The notes beneath the pieces are model-generated. The model ran no database searches. It was not told where the DNA came from and worked only from the letters and a program-made list of their open reading frames with translations. A stretch of 64,000 nucleotides of DNA from Clytia hemisphaerica (Eukaryota; Cnidaria; Hydrozoa; Leptothecata; Clytiidae), in the NCBI GenBank assembly GCA_902728285.1, contig CACVBU010000681.1, positions 3,574,413 through 3,638,412 of the forward strand, read 5' to 3'. Below, in pieces: positions 46,641 through 58,679 of this stretch (positions within the stretch are counted from its first letter, which is position 1; every line of letters starts with the position of its first letter). The position numbers were made by a program, and so were the translations under genes.

Positions 46641-47736
46641 CTTGGTCTTGAATGTATTGGATGGAGGCTCGTCTGCCTCCGGAAATAATAATCTTAATAA
46701 CGGGTTGATGGTGTTATCCGGTGTAAAAATTGAGAAATTATTTTGGCAATCGCCCATACGTCTTATCACGTTTCCGATTTTGTTCTAAAAGATAAAGAAA
46801 TAATATGTGTTAGTGTTTAATATGAATTGAATCTTAGAATTGAATATTCTATGGAAATAAATCTGGTATGTTATTGTACTATATCGAAACTAAAACCGGT
46901 ATGTATGCTGACCTATATTACTCCAGGAATTATTAATTTGTTCACTTTTTTCATTACATTATGATGTTTGGTGTCAAAGTGTGGCCCTCAGATTTCTGAC
47001 CAAAAAGAGACTTTGCTCAAGTTTAGAAATTTATTCGTTGGAAATTAGTATTTTGGATAAAAACAAATTAACAAATGATAACACATCTTACGTCACTGTG
47101 TTGATAGCCCGTTTTATAAATGACGGCCCCTGCCAACCGCTCGACGGTAATCTTTTCCAAATCCATCGACTTGATGGTATGGATGACCTTTCGTTGTCCT
47201 GAGCTCAATCCTAAATGGAATTATTAAAATTCAATGTTAAGTATATTGGTATTACAACTGGACAAGTTGAATAGCAAATGTGAATAACCCGATTCTTAAA
47301 TTCTACATTCCATGGGGAGGGGCGGTTGATTCAAAAACGACCGTATGTGTGGCACAAAATTAGACCTTTGATTTGAAATCGGACCCTTACAGTGAAGAGA
47401 GAATATAGCCAAATTTGAGTAAAATTTAGGCAAAAAATTGACCCTTATGGTGATTTATTTATTTATTTATTTATTTTTGATCATTTTAAGGCAAAATATA
47501 GTCAAATTTTCTAATTTTACACCCTTAGAGTGCAACTGTTCTTATTTTTTTTCTCATTTCCACACAGTGTACTCTGGGAAGCTTGGAAGAGGGACCCTCA
47601 AGGTCTTATGTATTTTCAACGTATAAAAGGCCATAAAAACCTATAAAACTTTTGTTTCCAGCTCAAAGTTTAGTTACTTACCATCGGCTCAGAGGGTATC
47701 TCGTGTTGATTAACCATCTTTTTTGCGTTCGAAAAT

Positions 47737-49604
47737 CTGCAGTCGAAATTAAAAAATTGTAAAAATTGAGGGACTGAATTGTGCCCTTAGCGCAGAGAAG
47801 GGCTGTGTTTGGAACTCCGAGGATAATTGATTATTAGGTACCCGAGAGTATGACCTGAATGAAAGGCACAAAAAGACCAAAAGAAAAGGCAAAAACAGAA
47901 AACAAGAAACAAAAAACCTACCAGCTGGCCAAAAGTGAATGCTGAAAAAATGCTGCTACAAAAACATGGCCAAATGAAAACAAGATGGAGCTCGATGCAA
48001 AAATGATAAAATCAAAACACGATTTAAATCTTTGAAAATTGATGTTGACTCTACTCAAAGCAGCCCATACATACTGTGGACTGATGTGCAAAAAAGAAAA
48101 CGCAGGTCTTTTTTATCAAACAAAAATTAATAACTAGTTAAATTGATATTACTATAAAAATGTCATTTGAGAATTCGTACATAATTACTTGAAAATTAGA
48201 GACAAAAGATAATGATAGATACTAATTAATACGGGAAACAAAAACTGAAACGAGAATGCACAAGAGACACTGAACAAAAGAAACAGAACGCGCAAGGGAG
48301 ACAAGACGCAGTAAAACAAAGACGCTGACAAACAAAATGACACTGAAAGAGAAAATGCCAAAATTGAAATAAATATTTTTGTTTATTATTTAACTCGTTA
48401 ACTTTACATGAATGAAATTGTGAAGATATTTCTTGATTGAAATATGAAAACCGTGCATATTTTGAACCAAGCACCAAATTTAGCTAATAAAGACCCTAAC
48501 CTTTAACAAAATGATAAATGGAGCCTTGGAGAATTCTCTGAAATTGTGAAAATGAAGAAAGATAAAAAAAATAAAAACTTTTCCTACGTATCTCCCGGGG
48601 GGGGGGGGGTACTTAGGCAAAATGGACAAAAATCGAGTAAAAAACGACCAAAAATTTTGAGAAAAGTCTCTTGTCCCCAAAACGTCATTTTTTTTCTCTC
48701 TGAGGGCCCCGTCACCTCAAACCGTAAACCTAGTACCACTAGTACCCCCCCACCTACCCCCCCCCGGGACGTATCTTCAACTATGAACCTTATTGATCGC
48801 AAATATTTATAGAAATCTCTTCAGATCTATAGTTATAAACCCCTGACAATAAATCCATTTCGAGCATTTTTTGACATTCATCGTCGGTTTGAACCTTTTC
48901 AACAGGTATTTGAAATCAGCGATATTCATAATTCATCCACTTTTTCCTAACATTTGACAAATCTTTATTATGATGAATTTTTTCTTGTGTTGGTGGGATA
49001 GATCCAACGTTCCAACGTTAAAAAAACTTCTCGTTTCGCCAACCTTTTATCATAGAATAACCAAACATGTCTATTTTTCTGAAAAAATGTCGCGCACGCA
49101 TGTTTCCTAATTAAGAAAGCTGTGGCTCTCAAGTACTATTTCCGGTCTCTTTACCTTTAACCAAAGTATATATTTGTAATTTTTTATGAATGATATAAAA
49201 TGTCCTTTATTTTTCGTGTTTTTTTAAACCTATTTCAATAGCCTACCAAAAAGTGTTCTGGTGTGTATAAAAGCATTGCCCATAAAAAAAAGTGTGTGGA
49301 AACATTGCTCGATCACCAAAGTAGTGAGGGGTCTATTTAACAAATCCTGTATTACTAAAAATAGACAAAAAGAACGACAAATTACACATGCGTGTTAATA
49401 ATGCAGGAATTGAAAGACACACTGTAATCATAGAGGTATAAATATACCTCTATGCTGTAATACACTGCAAAATATCAATAAAGAATTTAGTAAAAATGCA
49501 CATTATTTTGGTCATAGTTAACCATTAAACCTTTATACTTTTCTGGGTCACCCGGTAGATGGAGATAAGCCTTTAGATGGTGATATTCTTAGCATAGGTC
49601 CTCA
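47737..49604. other. intergenic DNA with G-run
   Basis: No gene. A run of 13 G follows tatctccc at 48,597-48,609 and is mirrored by a C-run then gggacgtatct at about 48,755-48,775, an imperfect inverted pair that may mark a degenerate TIR element. A short perfect hairpin (catagaggtata/tatacctctatg) is at about 49,430-49,457. Confidence 0.45.
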
Positions 49605-49795
49605 TATAGACATAGATTTATAAATCCCGAAGGGCTAGATAGAGCGTAATTTTGCTGGAAAGTGTGCCGTGGTTATAGGTAGGATATCCTACGAAAACAA
49701 TAGCAACAATATTTTTCCCGATATTCACTTTTTTTGCCTGTGATGGCTTAAAGCACGACATCTAGCCCTTCGGGCTTTATAGATCTATGTTTATA
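49605..49795. mobile_element. 191-bp MITE with 36-bp TIRs
   Basis: The ends tatagacatagatttataaa plus tcccgaagggctagat, and the complement with two mismatches. The cccgaagg(g/a)ctag core also occurs near the left end of the MITE at 3219, so the two may be related. Confidence 0.8.
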
Positions 49796-50434
49796 GACAA
49801 TGATAGTGATACTAAAGATGGAGTTATTGTATTTGACAATGAATCAATTCTAAAAATAGACAAAATTACTGTTTGTCGAGTTTTAATCCCATCATCCTTT
49901 GCATTAATTGCTTTTGCAAGTCAATTAAACTTATTGACGATACAAAAGTGCAAAAAAAAGTAAAAGAAAAAACAATAAAAATACAAAATCATTCTGATGG
50001 CACCGACTAACCACTGCCAAATTTTTTTGAAAAAAATTCTGTGTTCAGGAATTTTCAGTCGCAATTTTGTGAATCTTTTTTTTTATAGAATCATCAATAA
50101 TTATTCGAAACATGTTCTCATTTTCATCATTTTACGCGCATCGATGTTAATATGTCAATGACATGCTTTGGAAATGAAACATAAATCCAATGATTAATGT
50201 GAATAATTTTCTTTGTTGCCTCAGGAGATGCCCTGAATGAATCAACATTTATATCATCAATACCTAACACTTGTCAAAATAGTTAATAGTCAAAAAAAGT
50301 CAATAGCATTTTGGAATCACTAGATGCAGTATTCTAGGGCTGTTTAGGCGAAAAAGGGCAGTAAAGAATCTGCGGAAACATGCTCATTATTTTTGGATCT
50401 TGAGGTGAATAGCCCGGGAGTCAAACCTGAAAAA

Positions 50435-50720
50435 TGGCATTTTGCTTAACCCAAGATTCTACAGTGTAAACTATACACTTTTGGAATCATCAACTATCCT
50501 AGTTTAAGAAATGGTCGGTTCCCAACCCTAATTCCTGGTCAAATTTTCATACTGGGCCTAAGTTTAGGAGGTACTTTTTACCCTTTGTAAGGATTAGTTA
50601 AGGAAAACATCTTTCCATGTATGATATAATTTGCTATATCTCATGAATGAATTGACCAATTGCTTTGAAACTTTCAAGATAGATTGGTGATCATCATTAA
50701 AACAAGCTACATGCTGAATG
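50435..50720. repeat. outer left arm of the central palindrome
   Basis: Mirrored at about 54,910-55,190: cttaacccaagattctacag, aactatcctagtttaagaaa, cctggtcaaattttcatact and ttgaccaattgctttgaaa all recur as complements in reverse order. The frame 50,594-50,800 is repeat-derived. Confidence 0.85.
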
Positions 50721-50809
50721 GACCTACCTGAAGATTGATGTGATAAGACAATTGAAAAATGACAACAATAGTATGAAAATACAGAATAATACAAGATCAA
50801 CTCGAGAAA

Positions 50810-51852
50810 TTCAAGAAATCCGGCGATTCTCGGCGATTGTTCTGGCTATTTTTAGAAAGTGCCTGTACCAAAATCAGTTTCATTGAAAATTGAACTATGC
50901 TTAATCGTGGAAATTCTTATAAATAATTTTTTTTTGAAAAAAAACAAAGACATAAAACGAAAAAATCCAATGAAAATCTGAAAAAACGGAGATTTCCGGC
51001 ATTTTTGGCCGGAAAAATTTTTTCTCAAAAATCGAACTCGGTCATGTTTTGAGCATTGCGAATACGTATCTTTCTGCAAAAAATCAGAGAAAACTAAGGA
51101 TGAAAATTCGAGAAAATGTCAAAAAACCGGTTTTCCGGCATATTTCTGGCATTTTCGGCCGGAAAGAAATGTTTTTTGAAAATCAGGCTCCGTCACATTT
51201 TAGGTATTGTCATTTTGCATCAGTGTGCAAAATTTCATAAAAAATATTAAGTACAGCTCGAGAAATTCAAGCAATACTGTCTTTCCGGCGAAAATAGTTT
51301 GTTCCGGCGATTTTTGAATAGTTCCGGCTTCAAAAATCAATTTTATTGAAAATTGAAACATGCTTGATGGTGGGCATTGCTATTAATAGTATTTTTGAAT
51401 GAAAAAACAACCAATTATAAGGAAAAAGTCCAATGAAAATCCAGAAAAACGGCGATTTCCGGCATTTTCAGCCGGAAAAAAATTGTTCTCAAAAGTCAGA
51501 CTCGGCCATGTTTTGTATTGTTAATACGCATCTTTGAGCAAAAAATCAGAAAAAACTAAGGATGAAAATTCGAGAAAATGTCAAAAAACCGGTTTTCCGG
51601 CATATTTCTGGCATTTTCGGCCGGAAAGAAATGTTTTTTGAAAATCAGGCTCCGTCACATTTTAGGTATTGTCATTTTGCATCAGTGTGCAAAATTTCAT
51701 AAAAAATATTAAGTACAGCTCGAGAAATTCAAGCAATACTGTCTTTCCGGCGAAAATAGTTTGTTCCGGCGATTTTTGAATAGTTCCGGCTTCAAAAATC
51801 AATTTTATTGAAAATTGAAACATGCTTGATGGTGGGCATTGCTATTAAAAAA
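50810..51852. repeat. CCGG-rich repeat with a 462-bp tandem duplication
   Basis: Same family as 36,730-38,980 but reversed. A segment from aactaaggatgaaaattcga to catgcttgatggtgggcatt is duplicated almost perfectly at an offset of 462 bp (ggaaagaaatg at 51,161 and 51,623). Such near identity implies a recent event. Confidence 0.85.
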
Positions 51853-52863
51853 AAGTCTGTCCAGATATAATTGGCAGTGGAAACAAGAATGCCTGTAACT
51901 TTTGATAGTCAAATATAATTATGGAAATTTTTTTTGCTTGTTTTAGAGAATCAAAAGTGCTATATTTGAATGTATTTTTGGTTGAAAAATTCGCGATTTT
52001 TAGTGGTTAAATTTGCGATTGCAAAAATTGAGCTTTTTTTTCTACTTATGCTATAACGTTCATTTTTACACCAGTGGTAGTTCAACCTTAGGTTAAGAAG
52101 TTTGTTAAATTTCAAGGCAAACAGGAAAGTCCTTCGGAAGATATGGGACCCGAATACCCCTTTGTAGCTTTTCTGTGAAATATCAAAATCTCCAACTTAT
52201 ACTAAAAACGGGGTTATATGTTATCTTTTTTTTGAACAGTGCAATTAAAAGTTGGAAAATGTTAAGTGTTGGTTCATTGGTATTATTGGTATCATTGATT
52301 ATTTCGAAACGAAGTGAAATCACAGTATAATTGCTTTTATTGAAAAGATAGGCATGAACTTATATTGTCTTTGTTATTTTTAAGTCATTAAAGAACTTTG
52401 CTAATTCCCAAAACACTAAACACAGTTTGGCTATGAGGTCATTAAAAATATCGTAAAATGTGTTATGATCGAAAAACTGTTTTATCAATCATATCACTAC
52501 CCCCGTTTTTAGTAATAAGTTGGAGATTTGATATTTCACAGAAAAGTGCTACCAAGGGGTATTTCGGGTCCCATATCTTCCGAAGGACTTTCCTGTTTGC
52601 CTTGAAATTTAACAAACTTCTTAACCTAAGGTTGAACTACCACTGGTGTAAAAATGAACGTTATAGCATAAGTAGAAAAAAAGCTCAATTTTTGCAATCG
52701 CAAATTTAACCGCTAAAAATTACCAATTTTTCAACCAAAAATACATTCAAATATAGCACTTTTGATTCTCTAAAACAAGCAAAAAACATTTCCATAATTA
52801 TATTTGACTATCAAAAGTTACAGGCATTCTTGTTTCCACTTCCAATTATATCTGGACAGACTT
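51853..52863. mobile_element. 1.0-kb element with about 360-bp terminal inverted repeats
   Basis: The ends are aagtctgtccagatataatt and its complement. The arms continue through tttttacaccagtggtagtt, aaccttaggttaagaagttt and gaagatatgggacccgaa and complements, meeting around a spacer of about 280 bp (52,215-52,490). It interrupts the CCGG repeat, which resumes at 52,864. No transposase ORF, so a long-TIR non-autonomous or foldback element. Confidence 0.9.
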
Positions 52864-53105
52864 TAATAATACAATCTCGAGAAAATGCTAAAAAAACAGT
52901 TTTTCCGGCTTATTTCCGCCATTTTTTGCCGGAGAAATTTTTTTTCGAAAATCAGGATCCGTCATATATTGGGCATTGCCATTTTGCATCATTGTGCCAA
53001 AAATCAGAAGAAAATTATGAACCAATCCTGAGAAAAGCTGGTAACAGACGGACGGACAGACGGACAGACATCGGTTAATTTATAGGACCTCCGAGGAAGG
53101 TCTAA
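52864..53105. repeat. CCGG-rich repeat end with (ACGG/ACAG)n tract
   Basis: Resumes the reversed CCGG repeat and ends in acggacggacagacggacag, then ataggacctccgaggaagg, the mirror of 36,780-36,858. This fixes the terminal structure of the family. Confidence 0.8.
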
Positions 53106-53109
53106 AAAA

Positions 53110-54900
53110 CTTTTGCGAAAAATTATTTTTGGGGGTTTACCTGAGGGAAAATAGGGAAATTTGGGTATTTTCACTGCTTATCTCGCCTAAAATATCTTCG
53201 AAAAAAGTTTTAACTTAATCTTTATGTAATATGCACTAGAAAATTACAATGCTGACTTGAAACTTTCACATACAGGGTGCAGTTGGAGAAACCAGGGGCT
53301 TAAACTGCCAATTTTAGACGATTTCTATCGTTTTTATTGATTTTTGGGCCCATTTGACCCATAGAACAGTATTAGGGTGCACAAAGTTTGATTTCTAATT
53401 ACTGGAAACATTGATATTTTTGGTAGGTAATAGATGAATGTAATTTGTGGTTTTCACTGTCCGTCATCAAGGATACAGGTGGTAAATCAGGGGAAAATAT
53501 ATTCACATATATTTCTAGTTTGTAGTCGCCTGAGTTTGGAGGTTTTTCTTGAGAAGTTTCCTCAAAAACCTAAATTTTTAGGATGGAAACCAACTCTAAC
53601 AAACTTTAAATTATCATTCCATCATTTCTTAGTCCTTTTGATAACAGTTGCAAAACATTTTGATGCTTTTAACTGAAGTTATGGCTACATAGTCACAGTG
53701 ATTTAGTGTAACTTTGTTAACTTTTGCTCTGAAATTTCTTGTATTGCTTCTCACGACCTCCCGAAAAGGTCCCTACTAGCAGAGTTTTAAGTACAATTAT
53801 TATCTGGAGGATGGTACTTGATAAATAATTGCTAGGAGGCGTATAAATAAAAGTGATATTTTGCGGATTAAGGGGTACGGCCTGCCTGACGAAGAATGCC
53901 AAACCATCTTCGATGAAAGTAGAACTTGATGTCCTCTATAAGGTCATGCTTTGAGGTGACTTCTTTCTTTCCGCCATTTTACTTTCCTTTTAACAGTAGC
54001 TTGCCTCAAAATAAGAAGTTCTACTTAAAAACCGGCAATAGTGACCGTTTCGGGAAGTAAAGGCTGACAAAATTACGTTAAATCACTGTGACTATGTAGC
54101 CATAACTTCAGTTAAAAGCATGAAAATGTTGTGTAGTTGTCTTTAAAGGACTAAGAAATGATTGAGTGATAATAGTGAGGTTAAGTATACCGGGATAATC
54201 ACGACGACGGACGAAAAATGTAATAGGCTAGTGGAAATACGAAATTTGATTGGTTGAAACTCACTAGCCTGTTAAATTTTCGTTCGTCGTCGTGATTTTA
54301 CCGATTTACTTAACCTCACTAATTTAAAGTTTGTTAGAGCTGGTCTCCATCCTAAAAATTTAAGTTTTTGAGGAAACTTCTCAAGAAGAACATCCAAATT
54401 CAGGCGACTGCGAACTAGAAAGTGGTATTTTTACCCCCTGATTTGCTAACTGTATCCCTGATACTAGCTAATGAAAACCACAGATTGCTTTCCTCTATTT
54501 GTTTTAGGGGTCCAATGGGCCCCAAATTAAAAAAAAAATCGATAAAAATCCACTAAAATGGGCAATTTTACCGGCTGGTTTGTCCAGTTACACTCTCAAT
54601 GAAATCAAATAAAACTATATTTAAAAACATTTTAGGCGAGATAAGCAGTGAAAATTGCTCAATTTAGGAAAAATTCAATAAAAATGGGCATTTTTATCCC
54701 CTTAAGCGTCGAATATGATACTAAATACAGTTGACAAGAGATTTTTCTGGTGTATCGCATCAAATTTTATCATAACACAAAGTTTGTGCTTCTTTAAAAG
54801 TTGTTTTGGTAGGTCCCAGTCTTATAAAGTGTCAAAATCAGTGAAAATAATTTTCCCTATTTTCCCCCAGGTAAACCCCCAAGAATAATTTTTCGCAAAA
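53110..54900. repeat. central palindrome, about 0.6-0.85 kb arms
   Basis: The left arm 53,110-53,710 and right arm 54,060-54,900 pair in mirrored order: gggggtttacctgaggg, gcttatctcgcctaaaat, ctcaaaaacctaaattttta, aactctaacaaactttaaat and acttcagttaaaagcat-type sequences all recur as complements. The centre is about 53.9 kb. With the outer arm 50,435-50,720 it forms a larger structure interrupted by the CCGG repeat and the long-TIR element. Confidence 0.85.
54174..54320. mobile_element. 147-bp MITE inserted in one arm only
   Basis: The TIR agtgaggttaagta continues with cggataatcacgacgacg-like sequence and is mirrored at the right end. aat flanks both sides (54,171-54,173 and 54,321-54,323). 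The opposite palindrome arm at 53,605-53,618 has the empty site (complement of gataatttaaag), so the insertion postdates the palindrome and the duplication is 3 bp. Confidence 0.88.
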
Positions 54901-55190
54901 AAATTTTTCCAATGATGATCACCAATCTATCTTGAAACTTTTGGCAAAATTTCAAAGCAATTGGTCAATTCATTCATGAGATATAGAAAATTATATCATA
55001 CATGGAAAGATGTTTTCCTTAGCAAATCCTTACAAAGGGTAAAACGTACCCCCTAAACTCGGGCCCAGTATGAAAAATTGACCAGGAGTTGGCTTTGGGG
55101 ACCAACCATTTCTTAAACTAGGATAGTTGAGGATTCCAAAAATATATAGTTTAAATCCTGTAGAATCTTGGGTTAAGCAAAAGTGCTTAC

Positions 55191-55989
55191 TTAAGGAGAT
55201 ATAGGATTTGGCTCCTGGACTAGAAAGTCACATGAAAAAAAGAGAAAAGGTAAATTTTACATTTTTCATCATAAATATTCGAAGTACAAAAGATTTCTAA
55301 ATGAAACTTTTCACAAATGTAAAACAACTATAGAGGTTGTGAAAAATTTAAAAAACTTTAAAAATTGCTAAGATGGGGGTAATATCTCAAAGGAAGAGGA
55401 GACTCTAAGCTATCCAACGAACTATAAACGAGCTTCTAACTCCTTCTAGATCCGGAGATATAAGCCTTTAAAGTTTGAACTAGCGATTTTCTTTAAAAAA
55501 CTTAGAAAAAATGACCGTGGCACTTAAAGGGTTAATAATGTTCAAATTAAACTATATTTTGTATCGATTGTACCAAAATGCTTTAAATAATTCGGACAGC
55601 ATTTTCTCAAGAAATTTCTTTCAAATTCTAGTGAAAAATTGAAGGATATTAAAAGAATTATTCGTAGTTTTTTCACTTGAATGTAAAATTAATATAAAAT
55701 TAGCAAAATTATATAACATATGGCCTTCCTAATATCCTAAACTGTCATCTACATTTTAAACTGAAAACTGTCATCTAAATTTTAACACTCTAAACTGTCT
55801 TCTACATTTTACGTTTTCTAAACTGTCATAGATATTGTCAAAATGTTAATAAATATAATATAGAGTAAAGTACTACACTAAAAATATTTTATGAGTGAAT
55901 TTAACGATTGAATTTTTTAAAAGTATAACTTTAAAGTTTCAAACAGATTCCTTTGACCATCAAGCCCCTAAGTTTGTTTTATTTTCTGT
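55191..55989. other. intergenic DNA, no gene seen
   Basis: AT-rich. A small tandem (ctaaactgtcatctacatttt, about three diverged copies) is at 55,738-55,830. Confidence 0.4.
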
Positions 55990-57060
55990 TTCATAATGAC
56001 ATCCGTCGAAAGAGCAATAAAGATTACTTACTACCTGAGATTAAAATCCACTGATTACTCTGGAGGAACAGATGAATGAAGAGCAGTTGACGATAGAACC
56101 AATAAACCAATTTCTTCTAATACAAAGGGAACAAAATAGATCAGGAAACAAAGAAATGGAGGGGAGAAAACGCCCCGGTCAAAGGCAGAAAAAGAAATTA
56201 AGGGGCAGAAAGAAAGAACAACAAAATTCTTCAAAAATGAATGAAAAAATAAGGAATAGAAAAGTAAAGACATGACAAGACACTGGAAAGTGATATCCTA
56301 AACGACAGTCCAGTTTCCCTAACGAGCAGTGGGTCAAAGGCGGAGATTATCAAAAGATTGCTGACCTACTGGAGAAAACGAGATGAACGAGGAAGAACAT
56401 GGGCAAAGGAAAAAGAGAAGAAGAAATGAAAGCTGAATTAAGGTTTGTTCTGAAAGTAGTAAGTAGTAATTTGGCTTTTTAAAGGGGAGATTTTAGAAGA
56501 AGGTGCATTTAATGCAAAGAGACCGTAGCGACCGTAGTACAGTGGTAGAGCATCCGGCTACGGTTCGCAAGGTTGTGGGTACAACCCCCAGCCGGGTCAT
56601 ACCAAAGATTCCCAAAATGGTACTTGATGCTTCTCTGCTTGATGCTCAGCAACTAAGAGAAGGATCAAGGGTAAGTGGAGAAATCCAGGGAGAAAGAGTG
56701 GCGCCCTCCCCTTCCTTCGGGTAGATAGCTATCGAAAGAGGAGCCTTCGGGTCGCCTCCGACTGCGGTCGCATACTTACTTACTTAATGCAAAGAAGTTA
56801 CTTCAATTGAATATGATTCATGCGCTTTCTAAAGCAATTTTATAAACCAATATGCAGTGGAGGCAAGGTGGTCGACGACTTTTGACATGGATTGAATTGG
56901 GCTGGTCCGACAAAGGGATGAGGAGAGGAGATTTTCGGGGCAGCTGTAAGAACAACATCAGGAGAGAGAAGAAGAAAAATATGTTAACGATTCGAGTTCA
57001 CCGCCAGAAAAAAGACCTGGAGGCAAAGAATAGGACGAAAACCTATGTCAGATAAAACTT
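55990..57060 (+). pseudogene. decayed coding remnant with SAP-like helix, interrupted by a SINE
   Basis: Higher GC and purine-rich sequence. One frame near 56,303-56,430 reads SPVSLTSSGSKAEIIKRLLT followed by YWRKRDERG and a Lys-rich end, resembling the second half of a SAP DNA-binding motif. A neighbouring frame (56,072-56,275) is Arg/Lys/Gln-rich. Stops and frame changes separate the pieces, so this is at best a relic. Parent family unknown. The SINE at 56,521-56,783 sits within it. Confidence 0.35.
56521..56783 (+). mobile_element. tRNA-derived SINE with 12-bp target-site duplication
   Basis: Direct repeats ttaatgcaaaga lie at 56,509-56,520 and 56,784-56,795. The head holds an A-box-like tagtacagtggtagagca and a B-box-like gtgggtacaaccccc at RNA polymerase III promoter spacing. 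The body includes ttcgggtagatagctatcga and ends in a (CTTA)n tail. A tRNA-like head, a short repeat tail and a 12-bp duplication together define a SINE. It is 263 bp long and looks intact. Confidence 0.88.
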
Positions 57061-57072
57061 TCTTTGCGTTAC

Positions 57073-58588
57073 ATCTTTCTTTCTTAACCTATTTGAAAAA
57101 AATACATTTCGATAAAAACATGAAGAAAGTCAATGATAAGGCCTGATTCAAAAAAATTCAATGTATAGAATCTTAACCTAAAGAACCATATCAAAAGCTA
57201 ACAGCTCACTGGAAAGATATTTCTGAGTGAGTGAATTTAGCAATTAAAAATTCCCGCTATAGAGATTTTCAGCCTCCCGCCTCCTTTTCGATTTCAGCCT
57301 CCCGCCTTCCACTTTCGATTTCAGCCTCCCGCCTTCCACTTTCGATTTCAGCCTCCCGGCTCCCGGTTCAGCCTCCCGCCTCCCACTTTTCCGATTATGG
57401 GAGTGTTTTATGTGAAACGTTCGTGTATTGCTAATGTTTTGTTTTTGCCTCTAGGTATATAATAAAACAGATATTCAATAGATTTTCGTTGGTTATTGGA
57501 TTTATTAACCCTTGGTGATGTATATTCAACTCTGCTTTGCGTCGTTGAATATTACATCACCTCGGGTTAATAAATCTCATTATAGCCCTGCAATACAACT
57601 GTCAATCATTTTTGAGAAAACTGATTGGATAATTGATGTCACGTGGCCGTTTAATATTTCCCCATAGTGACCAGTTATGAAATTGACATCTTTAGAATGT
57701 TAATTTTTACGAAGTAGAACAATAGAATACACTTGTTAATTATTTTTATTACTTTATTATTACTTTATTTTGCATGGCTATAAATGGGTTATTAACCTCA
57801 GTAATCTTTCTTTCTTAACCTATTTGAAAAAAATACATTTCGATAAAAACATGAAGAAAGTCAATGATAAGGCCTGATTCAAAAAAATTCAATGTATAGA
57901 ATCTTAACCTAAAGAACCATATCAAAAGCTAACAGCTCACTGGAAAGATATTTCTGAGTGAGTGAATTTAGCAATTAAAAATTCCCGCTATAGAGATTTT
58001 CAGCCTCCCGCCTCCTATTTTCGATTTCAGCCTCCCGCCTTCCACTTTCGATTTCAGCCTCCCGCCTTCCACTTTCGATTTCAGCCTCCCGCCTTCCACT
58101 TTCGATTTCAGCCTCCCGCCTTCCACTTTCGATTTCAGCCTCCCGGCTCCCGGTTCAGCCTCCCGCCTCCCACTTTTCCGATTATGGGAGTGTTTTATGT
58201 GAAACGTTCGTGTATTGCTAATGTTTTGTTTTTGCCTCTAGGTATATAATAAAACAGATATTCAATAGATTTTCGTTGGTTATTGGATTTATTAACCCTT
58301 GGTGATGTATATTCAACTCTGCTTTGCGTCGTTGAATATTACATCACCTCGGGTTAATAAATCTCATTATAGCCCTGCAATACAACTGTCAATCATTTTT
58401 GAGAAAACTGATTGGATAATTGATGTCACGTGGCCGTTTAATATTTCCCCATAGTGACCAGTTATGAAATTGACATCTTTAGAATGTTAATTTTTACGAA
58501 GTAGAACAATAGAATACACTTGTTAATTACTTTTATTACTTTATTATTACTTTATTTTGCATGGCTATAAATGGGTTATTAACCTCAG
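57073..58588. repeat. 731-bp tandem duplication with variable 27-bp minisatellite
   Basis: 57,073-57,803 and 57,804-58,588 are nearly identical. The second is longer by about 54 bp because it carries two more 27-bp units (ttccactttcgatttcagcc plus tcccgcc). The frames 57,231-57,434 and 57,962-58,249 are repeat-coded (FQPPAFHFR-type). Each unit also has one hairpin (57,501-57,574; 58,288-58,361). Confidence 0.92.
57501..57574. repeat. hairpin (TTTATTAACCC...GGGTTAATAAA), duplicated at 58,288-58,361
   Basis: The arms tttattaaccc..ggtgatgta..attcaac and complement pair around tctgctttgcgtc. The same hairpin occurs in both tandem units. Confidence 0.85.
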
Positions 58589-58679
58589 TAAGCCTGTCTC
58601 TCTGGAAAATATTGACCTCGGGCACACGTGCCCTCGGTCAATATTTCCTCAGAGACACCGGCTTTTCGGTTAATAATCC
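58573..58679. repeat. 107-bp hairpin with GGCACACGTGCC centre
   Basis: Arms run from gggttattaacc through aatattgacctcgggcac to a centre acacgtgc and back to ggttaataatcc, with small bulges. Its outer ends (ttattaacc) match those of the 57,501 hairpin, suggesting the same family. Confidence 0.8.

Larger units (their letters stand above)
44200..47736 (-). pseudogene. type IIA DNA topoisomerase-like gene, left fragment
   Basis: Exons, reading down: 47,736-47,682 (FSNAKKMVNQHEIPSEPM), 47,210-47,092 (LSSGQRKVIHTIKSMDLEKI; VERLAGAVIYKTGYQHSD), 46,784-46,641 (NKIGNVIRRMGDCQNNF; then PLLRLLFPEADEPP), then 3'-terminal exons 44,835-44,773 (ELDALDNYII), 44,596-44,522 (DEWDEYSEVV; KCPDGHDHRLKIV) and 44,243-44,200 (DDKDCFEQGRPDDN, stop). 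The first three follow the order of the topoisomerase II breakage-reunion domain: FSNA / GQRKV / LAG.V / QNF / RLLFP. The segment that in the family carries the catalytic Arg-Tyr between the QNN and RLLFP regions is absent, and the usual His-His-Gly is Gln-His-Ser. Reading phase fails by one base between exons 1 and 2. The ATPase and TOPRIM parts and the exons between 46.64 and 44.84 kb were not found. Truncated copy, probably dead. Confidence 0.7.

Noticed and set aside
57231-58249. Two Pro/Phe/Ser-rich frames with QPPA repeats
   Set aside because: They are products of the 27-bp minisatellite within the tandem duplication.
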